A DNA stretch of 9,268 nucleotides from Bacteroidetes bacterium ADurb.Bin302 (GCA_002069025.1 MWBK01000062.1:1-9268); one strand, 5' to 3'. Numbered from the stretch's first letter, positions 1 through 7,874 are shown. Notes: generated from the letters alone by a model not told the origin. Program-made: numbers and translations.

Positions 1-3000
1 TAATTTATATCTTTTGGAACCATAAATGTTGTTTCAAAACATCCATTAGTGGCACTTGCTTTTCCACTAAACAAAATGTTAGGATAATCTTGATAATTAA
101 AAGGAGTATTTCCTTTATTGGCCAATGTAGTCATGGTCTCTTCTTTGTCGTAAATGGTAAGATTTACAGTTCCATTAAAGTCTTTTAAAGAGTCTCCATT
201 TTCATCAGCTATATGTCCTTTTATAGTAACAAGTCCAAGAGCTTGCATCAATGCATCTTCAGGAATCAGGCTATTAATGCTATCTGTTATTATTCGTTTT
301 GTCGGATAATTCAAAACTAGTGCAGGATCTCCCAAAAGCGAGAAATTTAGTTTGTTTTTGTCGTAACCTATATCAATTTTAGCTCTTCTTACAATTTCTC
401 CAAGTGTTAGAGGGTCTTCACCTTCTTTTGGAACGATATAATCATATACAGCAGAACCTAGCTTGAAATTGTCACTTGAAAATACTACACGTGTTGTCGT
501 AAGTAAGGCAATACCACCTCCATTTGGATTAAGGAAAACATTCATTCCTGCCGATACAGTATTGTTATCATAACGGCTAAAGTCACATGTTGCAGTAATC
601 CATAGAGCTTGTTTATCATTATACATGGCAATAATGTCATTCTGATTAATGGTTTGCTCTTGCGAAAGTGTATAAGGACCTCCATGTCCAACGTATGTAA
701 ATACCAATACGCCATTTTTTATATCTTTCAAAATGGTTTCGCGTGCAACAGGATATGTTCCTCCGCTTGTGCTTTGAACAAGCGGATATGCATCAAAGTA
801 TACTTTGTGTGCTTGGTATGCCTTATTTAATGAATATAATGATTTAGATAATTTATCTGCTTGAGACATGTGAATGTTACTATCTTCGTCGTCAGCCATA
901 AAAGCAAAGATGTTTTTCCATGTGCCGGTGAGACTATTTTGAGCATATTTAATTATTTTATTTACTCCATTTTCAGCTTCCGTATTAGAAGATATAGGCA
1001 ATCTACCTACCGAAATGTCCATTTTGTCTGAAGCAAGTGATCCTCCTTCATTGTCATCCAACAAGCCGTAATAATCATCTGTAACGTAAGAACGCGTTGA
1101 TAATAGTGATTCTTCTGATTGATAACTGATTAAAGGCAACTTTGCGTGTTTGTATCCTCTATTGTCGTGTGATGCGACTCCAAAGAACAGTAATGAACTT
1201 GGTAATTTTGATCCATCTGATGCGGCTCTGTCATAAAACACTTTCAAAAAGCGACGATATGCAGTTGCATCAGGCGTTCCTGAAGAAAATTCATTGTAAA
1301 TTTGTTCGGGAGTAGCTATATGTACTACCATGCCGTCATGTGTGCGATGGTGTTCTGCTAATCTTTCGGCAGCTGCCATATACTCAGAAGGAGTAACAAT
1401 TATCATGTCGCATTGCGCTAAACCATGCAAATTTTGATTTGCAACTGCTCCAACAATTGTAGGAGCAGGAAAAGATGCCTGTGTGTTAAGGGCTAAAAAA
1501 GTCTGCAGATCATTATGTAATGCAGTAAATGAAAGCGTACCATTGTATTCGGTAGGAATTTCAGTGATATTCGATTGATCTGTGATATTCCAAATTTTTG
1601 TACTTGATGTAGCTCCACTTATTTCGTAACCGGCAACTGCATCAAACTCAATATCATTAGGATAAAAAATTTCCATTGAACTTCCATTGAAATTCAGATG
1701 TTTGTATGCGCTTAATGTGATGTAATTGAGGTATCCTACATTTGATGATGCAGCAGGATTGTATTTAAGCGTAACTGTTTGATAATCAAAATTTGAACAA
1801 CTTACATTTCTTGATATTGAACCTGAATTAGCTACTTGATGCGAACTCCCGACAGCAGATATTTTAATGTTATTGCTTAATACGTTACCATTAAAACTGA
1901 CAGTGTAGGTGGTTGCTGAAGATGATGTTGCAATTGCTTCAATATTCAATAGAGCATCTTCATCAGTTGCAACATTTTCAATTGGAAGCTGAAAATTACG
2001 TTCAAGTGTACCTGATTCAAACTTTTCGCCATACCATTCTCTACCTGATTCAAGCAAATTTATTGATTCGACATTGTGATATACGCCGGCCAAAGATTTA
2101 TTCACAGTAAGAGTAGGAGTATCTTCAATTTTTTCAGCTTGCTCTATTCTTCTGCCAATTCCTGCATCCGAAGTAGCAAAATAGTATCCATAGTCAGTAT
2201 AATAATTGGGAGTGAATTCATATCCTCCGGTTAGATCGTTATAAGTTCTTTTTATAACACCTTGAGCCCAAAATAGTATGTAGTCTCCGGATCCGAAAAC
2301 CTCATCAGATCCTTTCTCCATAAAAATTGCGATTTCTTTTAAGTCGTCTTTATCTGCGATTGATATTTTAGAGAAATCTTCTTCTTGAATTTCACCTCCA
2401 TACCCAAAAATTCTAATGTTTGCGGGGCTTGAAACACCCATATTTACAATTTCTTCGTATGTAAGTTTGTATATGCCCGATTCTCTAACAGCTAATTTAA
2501 CCCAATACCCGCTTGCTAAAACAGAATTTGACGGATATGCATCAGCTGCGATTCTTACATTTCTTTTCTTTGTTTTAAATAAGGTATTTATGCTAATCTT
2601 AGCAGAAATCAATTTTTGATATTTACCATCTTTCAATATTATCGGACAAAAACGCAGGTCAAGGCTTGAGTTGTGCCTTTCAGTACTTATAGATGTCCTA
2701 AAAATAATACTGTCTGCGATATTGGCGTTTTTGAGTAAATTAGACTCAACAGTATTTAAAGGCTCATATTTACAATCGTTAATACTTGTCTTATAGTCTG
2801 ATGTTTTGCTGTATTCTTCAATCGGAACTGATATGGTATAAAATGGCAGTTCGTCTATATACTGAGCATCCTCAAAACTTAATCTTGTTTCTTGTTCACT
2901 TGGCGTTGAAAAAATGCGCGGAGATTCCCATAATATATTTACCGGAATAATCTGTTCGGCATTCATACTAAAGTATGATGCAAAAAACGTAATAAGTAAT

Positions 3001-3026
3001 ATCAGGTATTTATTTTTAAAATCCAT
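1..3026 (-). CDS. porU: PorU, T9SS signal peptidase/sortase (C25 family), 3' end beyond window
   Basis: The frame is open from an ATG at 3026 to the left edge, 1008 codons with no stop, so the C-terminus is missing. Residues 1-23 form a signal peptide (Lys4/Lys6, hydrophobic core, likely cut after MNA). Residues 172-197 carry the PorU-type segment SGYWVKLAVRESGIYKL. The C25 (gingipain-like) domain lies roughly at 540-910: GVASHDNRG at 616-624, YVGHGG with catalytic His781, TATCDFSRYDN with catalytic Cys814, and LLGDPAL near 897-903. The 33-residue His-Cys spacing equals the one I recall for P. gingivalis PorU (H657/C690). In the family, PorU acts at the outer-membrane surface with PorV, cleaving C-terminal sorting domains and conjugating cargo to A-LPS. 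If the tail matches P. gingivalis, roughly 270 residues are missing, including the end of the protein with its own sorting-type domain. It starts one base after the FAH-family gene and is probably translated from the same mRNA. The family call is firm; the exact mature N-terminus is not. Confidence 0.93.
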   Translation of the reverse strand, partial: MDFKNKYLILLITFFASYFSMNAEQIIPVNILWESPRIFSTPSEQETRLSFEDAQYIDELPFYTISVPIEEYSKTSDYKTSINDCKYEPLNTVESNLLKNANIADSIIFRTSISTERHNSSLDLRFCPIILKDGKYQKLISAKISINTLFKTKKRNVRIAADAYPSNSVLASGYWVKLAVRESGIYKLTYEEIVNMGVSSPANIRIFGYGGEIQEEDFSKISIADKDDLKEIAIFMEKGSDEVFGSGDYILFWAQGVIKRTYNDLTGGYEFTPNYYTDYGYYFATSDAGIGRRIEQAEKIEDTPTLTVNKSLAGVYHNVESINLLESGREWYGEKFESGTLERNFQLPIENVATDEDALLNIEAIATSSSATTYTVSFNGNVLSNNIKISAVGSSHQVANSGSISRNVSCSNFDYQTVTLKYNPAASSNVGYLNYITLSAYKHLNFNGSSMEIFYPNDIEFDAVAGYEISGATSSTKIWNITDQSNITEIPTEYNGTLSFTALHNDLQTFLALNTQASFPAPTIVGAVANQNLHGLAQCDMIIVTPSEYMAAAERLAEHHRTHDGMVVHIATPEQIYNEFSSGTPDATAYRRFLKVFYDRAASDGSKLPSSLLFFGVASHDNRGYKHAKLPLISYQSEESLLSTRSYVTDDYYGLLDDNEGGSLASDKMDISVGRLPISSNTEAENGVNKIIKYAQNSLTGTWKNIFAFMADDEDSNIHMSQADKLSKSLYSLNKAYQAHKVYFDAYPLVQSTSGGTYPVARETILKDIKNGVLVFTYVGHGGPYTLSQEQTINQNDIIAMYNDKQALWITATCDFSRYDNNTVSAGMNVFLNPNGGGIALLTTTRVVFSSDNFKLGSAVYDYIVPKEGEDPLTLGEIVRRAKIDIGYDKNKLNFSLLGDPALVLNYPTKRIITDSINSLIPEDALMQALGLVTIKGHIADENGDSLKDFNGTVNLTIYDKEETMTTLANKGNTPFNYQDYPNILFSGKASATNGCFETTFMVPKDIN

Positions 3027-3027
3027 T

Positions 3028-3642
3028 TTATTTAATATAGAAATCTAAGATTGGTTTATCTTCTATATATCCTTGCAAATGATCATCTTGATGAACCGGT
3101 CCAACTCCTACGGGAGTTCCTGTAAATATTAAATCGCCGGTTTTAAGTGTAAAAAACTTACTTACATATTCGATGATAAAATCGACATCAAAAATCATGT
3201 CACCGGTGTATCCTTTTTGTACGGTTTTCCCGTTAATATCCAAACTAAAATGTAAATCTTGTACATTCCCTCCAAAGTCTGAAATAGGGAAGAACTCGCT
3301 TATAGGGGCTGAAAAATCGAAGGCTTTACATAATTCCCAAGGGCTTCCGGTTTCTCTGAACTTAGCTTGTAAATCTCGCGCCGTAAAATCTATTCCTAAT
3401 CCTATTTCATGATAATATTTGTTGGCAAATTTTTTTGCAATGTTGCGACCAACTTTATCAATACGTACAACCAATTCTGTTTCGTACTCAATGCGATCTG
3501 AAAAATCGGGTATATAAAATGGTTTACCTCCTTTTAGCAGTGCAGAATCGGGTTTGCAAAAAACTGCCGGTTCTTTGGGTCCTATATGTTCAAGCTCTTT
3601 GTTATGGTCTAAATAATTCCAACCTATTGCAATGATTTTCAT
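3028..3642 (-). CDS. Fumarylacetoacetate hydrolase (FAH) family protein, acylpyruvase/YcgM-like
   Basis: This 204-residue cytosolic enzyme is a single compact FAH domain, the usual length for the small YcgM/FAHD1-like branch. Family hallmarks are visible: GWNY at 7-10, KPDSAL at 30-35, metal ligands Glu54 and Glu56 in YETELVV, third ligand Asp85 in GIDFTARDLQ, probable catalytic Lys106 in CKAFDFSAP, and the closing loop FTGTPVGVGP at 173-182. Such proteins bind Mg2+ or Mn2+ and hydrolyse acylpyruvates or decarboxylate oxaloacetate. The substrate cannot be read from this sequence and no catabolic genes sit nearby. The ATG at 3642 is supported by the MKIIAIGWNY family N-terminus and by a TATCTTTG box 24 bp upstream. 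It is the first gene of an operon with porU, whose ATG begins one base after this stop codon. The pairing looks positional rather than biochemical; I recall, unverified, an FAH-family gene next to porU in P. gingivalis too. Confidence 0.9.
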   Translation of the reverse strand: MKIIAIGWNYLDHNKELEHIGPKEPAVFCKPDSALLKGGKPFYIPDFSDRIEYETELVVRIDKVGRNIAKKFANKYYHEIGLGIDFTARDLQAKFRETGSPWELCKAFDFSAPISEFFPISDFGGNVQDLHFSLDINGKTVQKGYTGDMIFDVDFIIEYVSKFFTLKTGDLIFTGTPVGVGPVHQDDHLQGYIEDKPILDFYIK

Positions 3643-3665
3643 GCTTTTGCCACAATATATTTGGG

Positions 3666-3673
3666 CAAAGATA
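3666..3673 (-). promoter_or_regulatory. Predicted -7 promoter box for the FAH-porU operon
   Basis: Read on the minus strand this is TATCTTTG, a full match to the Bacteroidota -7 consensus TAnnTTTG. It ends 23 bp before the ATG at 3642, implying a 5' leader of about 15-20 nt, which is typical for this phylum. I see no convincing TTTG at the -33 position. It is the only such box I noticed ahead of the two leftward genes. Confidence 0.6.
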
Positions 3674-3717
3674 CGAATTTAATGTGTATTTTAGGAGTGA
3701 TGAAACGGAATTATAGT

Positions 3718-3725
3718 TAAATTTG
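3718..3725 (+). promoter_or_regulatory. Predicted -7 promoter box for the SUI1-addA operon
   Basis: TAAATTTG matches TAnnTTTG. It lies 73 bp before the ATG at 3799, giving a leader of roughly 65-70 nt that would begin at or next to the inverted repeat at 3731-3757. No clear -33 TTTG is seen. It diverges from the box at 3666-3673, with 44 bp between them, so the upstream elements of the two promoters would overlap. Confidence 0.5.
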
Positions 3726-3730
3726 TCATT

Positions 3731-3757
3731 CAGAAATTTTGAATAAATTCATTTCTG
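3731..3757 (+). repeat. Inverted repeat in the 5' leader of the SUI1-like gene
   Basis: CAGAAAT at 3731-3737 is the perfect reverse complement of ATTTCTG at 3751-3757, with 13 bases between. An alternative, offset inverted repeat TGAAT-AA-ATTCA lies at 3740-3751. The repeat begins about where transcription from the 3718-3725 box should start, so it could form a 5' hairpin in the mRNA or serve as a dimeric-protein site. The arms are short and AT-rich, so chance is possible. Confidence 0.35.
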
Positions 3758-3798
3758 TACTAAAACAAAAGTAATTCAGCCTAAATAATCATTATAAA

Positions 3799-4134
3799 AT
3801 GGATATGGATTGGAAACATAAATTAGGGTTGGTATATTCTACAAATCCTGATGCGATGAATAGTGTAGATGATTCTGAAGAAGTGAAAGAACAAATTCCC
3901 AATCAAAAACAATGTTTGTGTTTATCATTTCAACGTCGAAATGGTAAACCTGCCACAATAATAAGCGGTTATGAAGGTAGTGATGACTCTCTCAAAGAAC
4001 TTGCAAAGCGTCTTAAAGTTAAATGTGGAGTAGGTGGGTCTGTACGTGATGGAGAAATCCTCATACAGGGCGATTTGCGTGTAAAACTAAAAGAATTATT
4101 ACATTCAGAAGGATTTAAAACAAAGGGCATATGA
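3799..4134 (+). CDS. yciH: SUI1/eIF1-like translation factor (YciH family)
   Basis: This 111-residue protein has an N-terminal MDWKHKLGLVYSTNPD segment typical of Bacteroidota members, an acidic linker (about 22-36) and a C-terminal SUI1 domain (about 39-103). The domain signature is clear: RRNGKPATIISGYEG at 46-60, then CGVGGSVRDGEILIQGD at 76-92. The eukaryotic relative eIF1 guards start-codon choice on the small ribosomal subunit. The bacterial YciH proteins are thought to affect initiation fidelity or to inhibit translation under stress, but their role in Bacteroidota is not settled. Two Met codons are possible (3799 and 3805); the difference is two residues and the upstream one is kept. 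Its TGA overlaps the next gene's ATG (ATGA at 4131-4134), so the pair is co-transcribed and probably translationally coupled. No Shine-Dalgarno sequence is evident, as usual in this phylum. Confidence 0.88.
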   Translation: MDMDWKHKLGLVYSTNPDAMNSVDDSEEVKEQIPNQKQCLCLSFQRRNGKPATIISGYEGSDDSLKELAKRLKVKCGVGGSVRDGEILIQGDLRVKLKELLHSEGFKTKGI

Positions 4135-7100
4135 GTGATCTTCACGTATATAAAGCATCTGCAGGTTCGGGCAAAACAACTTGTTTGACAGAATCTTACT
4201 TAGAATTGATGGCCTCGGGAAATGCCTCGGGAAATTATAATTTCGAACACAGACATATATTGGCAGTTACTTTTACCAATAAGGCCACAGAAGAAATGAA
4301 GTCTAGAATTATTCAACTTCTGGCAAAAGTAGCTAATGGCGAAAAGACATTACCTTATTTGGATTCAAAACGCGCTAAAGAGATGCTAAGGTCTGTTTTG
4401 CACGATTATTCTCGATTTAAAATCAGCACTATAGATCGTTTTTTTCAGCAAGTTATTCGCGCTTTTGTTAGAGAATTAGGCATCAATAGTAATTATGCTG
4501 TTGAATTAGATCACGATCAAGTTATTGAAGATGCCGTAGATGAGATTATTTTGTCGCTTGACCAACCGAATAATAAGGATGTGCTTGATTGGCTATTGTC
4601 AATGGCGCAAGAAAAAATTGACGCAGGTAAGAATTGGAAGGTAAGAGATGATTTAATTAATTTTGGAAAGGAAATCTTTAAAGAAGATTATTTGAAATAT
4701 GGTAGCCTGATTACTAATATTAATACAATAAAAAATTACAAAAATAAAATATATGTAATCAAGAAAGACAGGTCATCTACAATAATAAATGCGGCAAAAG
4801 ATTTAAAAGAAAAAATAGGATCAGCAGATCTTCTTCTTACAGATTTTAAAAATGCATCAAGAGGTCCTTTATGTGTTCTTGATAAATTCTCAGCCGGTGA
4901 AATAGTTGGTTTGTCTGATACTTTCTTAAATCTACCAAATGATCCTAACAATTTTTACACAAAAAATTCGCCTCAGAAAGTTATTGATGCTAGCGATTGG
5001 CTATGTGATGATGTTGCAAATTTTATAGATATATACAATGAGAATATCATAGAATATAATTCAGCAGAGGCTATATATAGGTTTTTGCCATCATTAGGTG
5101 TTTTACATCATATTGATGAGGTCGTTAAAACCATGCAAAAAGAAGCTAACTCTCTGCTTATTAGCGATTCGGTAAAATTGTTGAATACTATTGTAGAAGA
5201 TAACGATGCTCCATTTGTATACGAAAAAGTAGGTACCATTATCAAGCATTATTTGCTTGATGAGTTTCAGGATACATCTGCAATGCAATGGAATAATTTT
5301 AAACCTTTAATAGCAGAAAGTTTAGGAAACGGTCAAGAAAATCTTGTAGTAGGAGATGTAAAACAAAGTATTTATCGTTTTAGAAATTCTGATTGGAAAA
5401 TCCTTGGTAATCAATTAGAGTCTGTAGATTTCAAAAATCAGATTAAATCGCATACTCTATCTACAAATTATAGAAGTGATGCTCAAATAGTATCATTTAA
5501 TAATGATTTCTTTCAGTATGCAGTTAACGCTTTGCAAGATAAATATAACGATCAATTGCGTGAAGATTTGGTTGGAATTGTTTCGGATGACGTTCTTCGC
5601 AAGTCGTATTCGGATGTGCTTCAAAATACAAAAAAAGATGCTGATAGTGGTTATGTTGAGATTCGTTTACTTGAAGAAAAAAATGTTGAAGATTGGCGCA
5701 TATTGGCCATAAATAATTTATTTAATTCGATTTCAGAATTACTCGAAAAAAAATATAACTATGGTGATATAACAATATTGGTAAGAACAAAAAAGGAAGC
5801 TGCTCAAGTGGCTCAAAGTTTGCTTGAAAATAATATTCCTGTTGTATCAGACGAAGCATTACAAATTTCATCGTCATTAGAAGTATGTTTGATTGTTTCA
5901 GTAATTAAGCGGTCAATAAACCCGAATGATGATCTTAATAAGCTGTATATAGAGCATTTATGCAAAGAGATTAATGTTGTACAAGCTGAAGAAGAGTTAG
6001 CCGCGGATATGCCATTGTATGAGTTTGTAGAAAAAATAATTGATAATTATGGTCTGCGTTCGCACAAAAATGCGGTGGTATATATACAAGCTTTTCAAGA
6101 TTTGCTACTTGAATATGTTTCAAAACAAAGTTCAGATGCAAATAGATTTGTAGAGTGGTGGGAACAAACGGGAATATCTAAGAGTTTGACCACAGGTGAT
6201 GCAGGTAACGCTGTTACTATCATGACATTGCATAAATCCAAAGGTTTGTCTTTTAATGTTGTTATTATGCCTTTCTGTACATGGAAGTTGGATGATAATT
6301 CCGGTGTAAATACAAAAATAATGTGGTGTAAAACAAGCCGGCCATTTGATGGTATAGATTATGTGCCGGTAAAATATTTGAGTACACTGTCTAAAACAAT
6401 CTTTGCTGAAGATTATTACAAAGAGTTGATGAACAATTACATGGATAATATTAATTTGATGTACGTTGCTTTTACTCGTCCTATTAAGGCATTGATTTGT
6501 TTTAGCATGAATCCTAAAAAAGATTCATTTAATAATGTTGGAGATTTATTGAGAAAATATATTAATTCACCTAATCTGAGTGAATTTGTATCATCCGATG
6601 AAACTTCGGCTAAATTTATTCAAGGAGAGTTAAAACCGAAAGAAAGTGATGTAACAAAGCCGCTTGATGAAGGTTCTGAAGATATATATATCACTCACAC
6701 AGATATATCTCGTTTCGGTTTACGAAAAAAATCAGATAGTTCTGAACAAAATATCATGGGAATAATATTGCATGGTATAATGGAAAAAATAATTAAATCT
6801 GAGGATTTGAATTCTGTTGTACAAGAAATGCAAAGATTAGGATTAGTCTCAGCAGATGAGGCAAAACAAATTACTGAAAAACTAGATCCATATATTAATA
6901 ATCCTGCTGTAAAAACCTGGTTTGATGGCAGTTATAAGATTCTAAACGAAAGGACTATTATTACAGCGAATGCTGAGAATTATCGACCTGACCGAATTAT
7001 GATAGGCAAAGATGAAATAATTGTTGTTGATTATAAATTTGGAGAAAAGAAAGATTCTCATTTTAGTCAGGTTAGTACATATATGTCACTGCTTAAGTTA

Positions 7101-7169
7101 ATGGGGTATAAGAATGTTTCAGGCTATATATACTATCAGAATGATTTAGAGATAGTAACTGTCAGTTAG
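4131..7169 (+). CDS. addA: UvrD/REP-family helicase-nuclease, AddA/RecB-like
   Basis: This 1012-residue cytosolic protein has a superfamily 1A helicase followed by a RecB-type nuclease. In order: Walker A ASAGSGKTT (9-17), motif Ia AVTFTNKA (45-52), STIDRFFQ (99-106), Walker B LLDEFQDTS (375-383), motif III GDVKQSIYRFR (408-418), NYRS (446-449), motif V TIMTLHKSKGLSF (696-708) and motif VI MYVAFTR (777-783). The C-terminal PD-(D/E)xK domain is intact: His881 (LHGIMEKI), Asp954 (RPDRI), Asp967 and Lys969 (VVDYKFG), Gln980 and Tyr984. Relatives resect double-strand DNA ends for RecA-dependent repair, with an AddB partner. No AddB gene is present here, and upstream lies the SUI1-like gene, overlapped by four bases. 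The length is somewhat below the roughly 1200 residues of Bacillus AddA, and residues 150-360 look poorly conserved. Residues 28-35 (ASGNASGN) come from a 12-bp tandem duplication. The 3' end overlaps the convergent methyltransferase gene by 24 bp. RecB-like is an alternative name; the domain call is secure. Confidence 0.9.
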   Translation: MSDLHVYKASAGSGKTTCLTESYLELMASGNASGNYNFEHRHILAVTFTNKATEEMKSRIIQLLAKVANGEKTLPYLDSKRAKEMLRSVLHDYSRFKISTIDRFFQQVIRAFVRELGINSNYAVELDHDQVIEDAVDEIILSLDQPNNKDVLDWLLSMAQEKIDAGKNWKVRDDLINFGKEIFKEDYLKYGSLITNINTIKNYKNKIYVIKKDRSSTIINAAKDLKEKIGSADLLLTDFKNASRGPLCVLDKFSAGEIVGLSDTFLNLPNDPNNFYTKNSPQKVIDASDWLCDDVANFIDIYNENIIEYNSAEAIYRFLPSLGVLHHIDEVVKTMQKEANSLLISDSVKLLNTIVEDNDAPFVYEKVGTIIKHYLLDEFQDTSAMQWNNFKPLIAESLGNGQENLVVGDVKQSIYRFRNSDWKILGNQLESVDFKNQIKSHTLSTNYRSDAQIVSFNNDFFQYAVNALQDKYNDQLREDLVGIVSDDVLRKSYSDVLQNTKKDADSGYVEIRLLEEKNVEDWRILAINNLFNSISELLEKKYNYGDITILVRTKKEAAQVAQSLLENNIPVVSDEALQISSSLEVCLIVSVIKRSINPNDDLNKLYIEHLCKEINVVQAEEELAADMPLYEFVEKIIDNYGLRSHKNAVVYIQAFQDLLLEYVSKQSSDANRFVEWWEQTGISKSLTTGDAGNAVTIMTLHKSKGLSFNVVIMPFCTWKLDDNSGVNTKIMWCKTSRPFDGIDYVPVKYLSTLSKTIFAEDYYKELMNNYMDNINLMYVAFTRPIKALICFSMNPKKDSFNNVGDLLRKYINSPNLSEFVSSDETSAKFIQGELKPKESDVTKPLDEGSEDIYITHTDISRFGLRKKSDSSEQNIMGIILHGIMEKIIKSEDLNSVVQEMQRLGLVSADEAKQITEKLDPYINNPAVKTWFDGSYKILNERTIITANAENYRPDRIMIGKDEIIVVDYKFGEKKDSHFSQVSTYMSLLKLMGYKNVSGYIYYQNDLEIVTVS
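4212..4235 (+). repeat. Perfect 12-bp tandem duplication within addA
   Basis: GCCTCGGGAAAT occurs twice back to back (4212-4223 and 4224-4235). It stays in frame and encodes ASGN-ASGN (residues 28-35), between the helix after Walker A and motif Ia. The unit is much more GC-rich than the surrounding gene. It looks like a recent slippage or duplication event that the loop tolerates. Confidence 0.9.
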
Positions 7170-7853
7170 CTTTTTAAATTCTTCTGTATATTCGTGTCGA
7201 GTATCAGTTTCTATGCATAATTGATGCTCTGTCAAATCTTGCTTGTTTCTTGTTAGTTCAAGAATTAATCGTATTACCTTAGCTCCCGGTTTTGGAATAA
7301 TTTTTGTGCGCTTTGATACAAATAAACTGCATTTTTCTGCTTCTTTTATAAAAATTTCTGCCTCAATAGTAGGTAAGATAAGACAGAATCTTCCATTGTC
7401 TGATAATATTTTTGCAACAGACGAACAAAGTTTATCGAATGGTAGTATGTCATTATGTCTGGCAATGCTACGTTCGTGCTCAGGTGCTTTAAGCGATTGC
7501 TTGAAATAGGGTGGGTTGCTGATTATCAAAGAATATTGTTTGTCACAATTCTCAGCGTATTGTATAAAATCAACACATATTATGTTGATATTTTTCCATG
7601 GTGATGCCATGATATTATTTCTTGCCTGATTAGCGGCTTTCTCATCTATTTCTATTGCATCAATTGTTGATGAGGTAGATTTCTGTGCAAGCATTAATGC
7701 AATTAATCCTGTTCCGGTACCTATATCTAATATTTGTTCGTCAGAGTCAATTTGTGTATACGCTCCTAATAACACGCCATCAGTACCAACCTTCATGGCG
7801 CAATCAGACTGCATAATTGTAAATCGTTTGAACTTAAAATAGTCGTTTGGCAT
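7146..7853 (-). CDS. trmN6: tRNA1(Val) (adenine(37)-N6)-methyltransferase, TrmN6/YfiC family
   Basis: This 235-residue SAM-dependent methyltransferase is expected to make m6A at position 37 of tRNA-Val, next to the anticodon, as E. coli YfiC does. Visible features are the N-terminal signature FKFKRFTI (6-13) and CAMKVGTDGVLLGA (18-31), SAM-binding motif I LDIGTGTGLIAL (42-53), acidic EID (68-70) at the end of strand 2, and catalytic motif IV NPPYF (113-117). Length fits the family. The frame is open further up to a TTG at 7877, but that TTG lies inside the promoter box TATATTTG, so the transcript would start after it. The ATG at 7853 keeps the whole conserved domain and is chosen. The stop at 7146-7148 lies inside the convergent addA gene (24-bp overlap). 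It is transcribed alone from its own promoter, just behind the terminator of the neighbouring gene. Confidence 0.9.
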   Translation of the reverse strand: MPNDYFKFKRFTIMQSDCAMKVGTDGVLLGAYTQIDSDEQILDIGTGTGLIALMLAQKSTSSTIDAIEIDEKAANQARNNIMASPWKNINIICVDFIQYAENCDKQYSLIISNPPYFKQSLKAPEHERSIARHNDILPFDKLCSSVAKILSDNGRFCLILPTIEAEIFIKEAEKCSLFVSKRTKIIPKPGAKVIRLILELTRNKQDLTEHQLCIETDTRHEYTEEFKKLTDSYYL

Positions 7854-7874
7854 CCGGATTAATTTTTGATCGGG

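Noticed and set aside
609..830. Open frame of 73 codons on the plus strand
   Set aside because: It lies antisense within porU over the catalytic His region, has Cys/Ile-rich unlikely composition, and has no promoter.
1913..2619. Open frames at 1913-2110 and 2416-2619 on the plus strand
   Set aside because: Both are antisense to the continuous porU frame and show no family features.
3173..3635. Open frames at 3173-3412 and 3435-3635 on the plus strand
   Set aside because: They are antisense to the well-conserved FAH-family gene and have no recognisable product.
4680..5220. Possible broken or inserted segment in the low-similarity part of addA
   Set aside because: The frame is uninterrupted and base composition does not change; AddA-type helicases vary widely between motif Ia and Walker B.
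4736..5288. Minus-strand open frames at 4736-4951 and 5103-5288 inside addA
   Set aside because: The addA frame runs through with helicase motifs on both sides, including Walker B opposite the second frame; these are shadow frames.
5503..5712. Plus-strand frame of 69 codons inside addA
   Set aside because: It is an alternative frame of addA with no domain signal.
7243..7509. Plus-strand frame of 88 codons
   Set aside because: It is antisense to trmN6, whose motifs account for the region.
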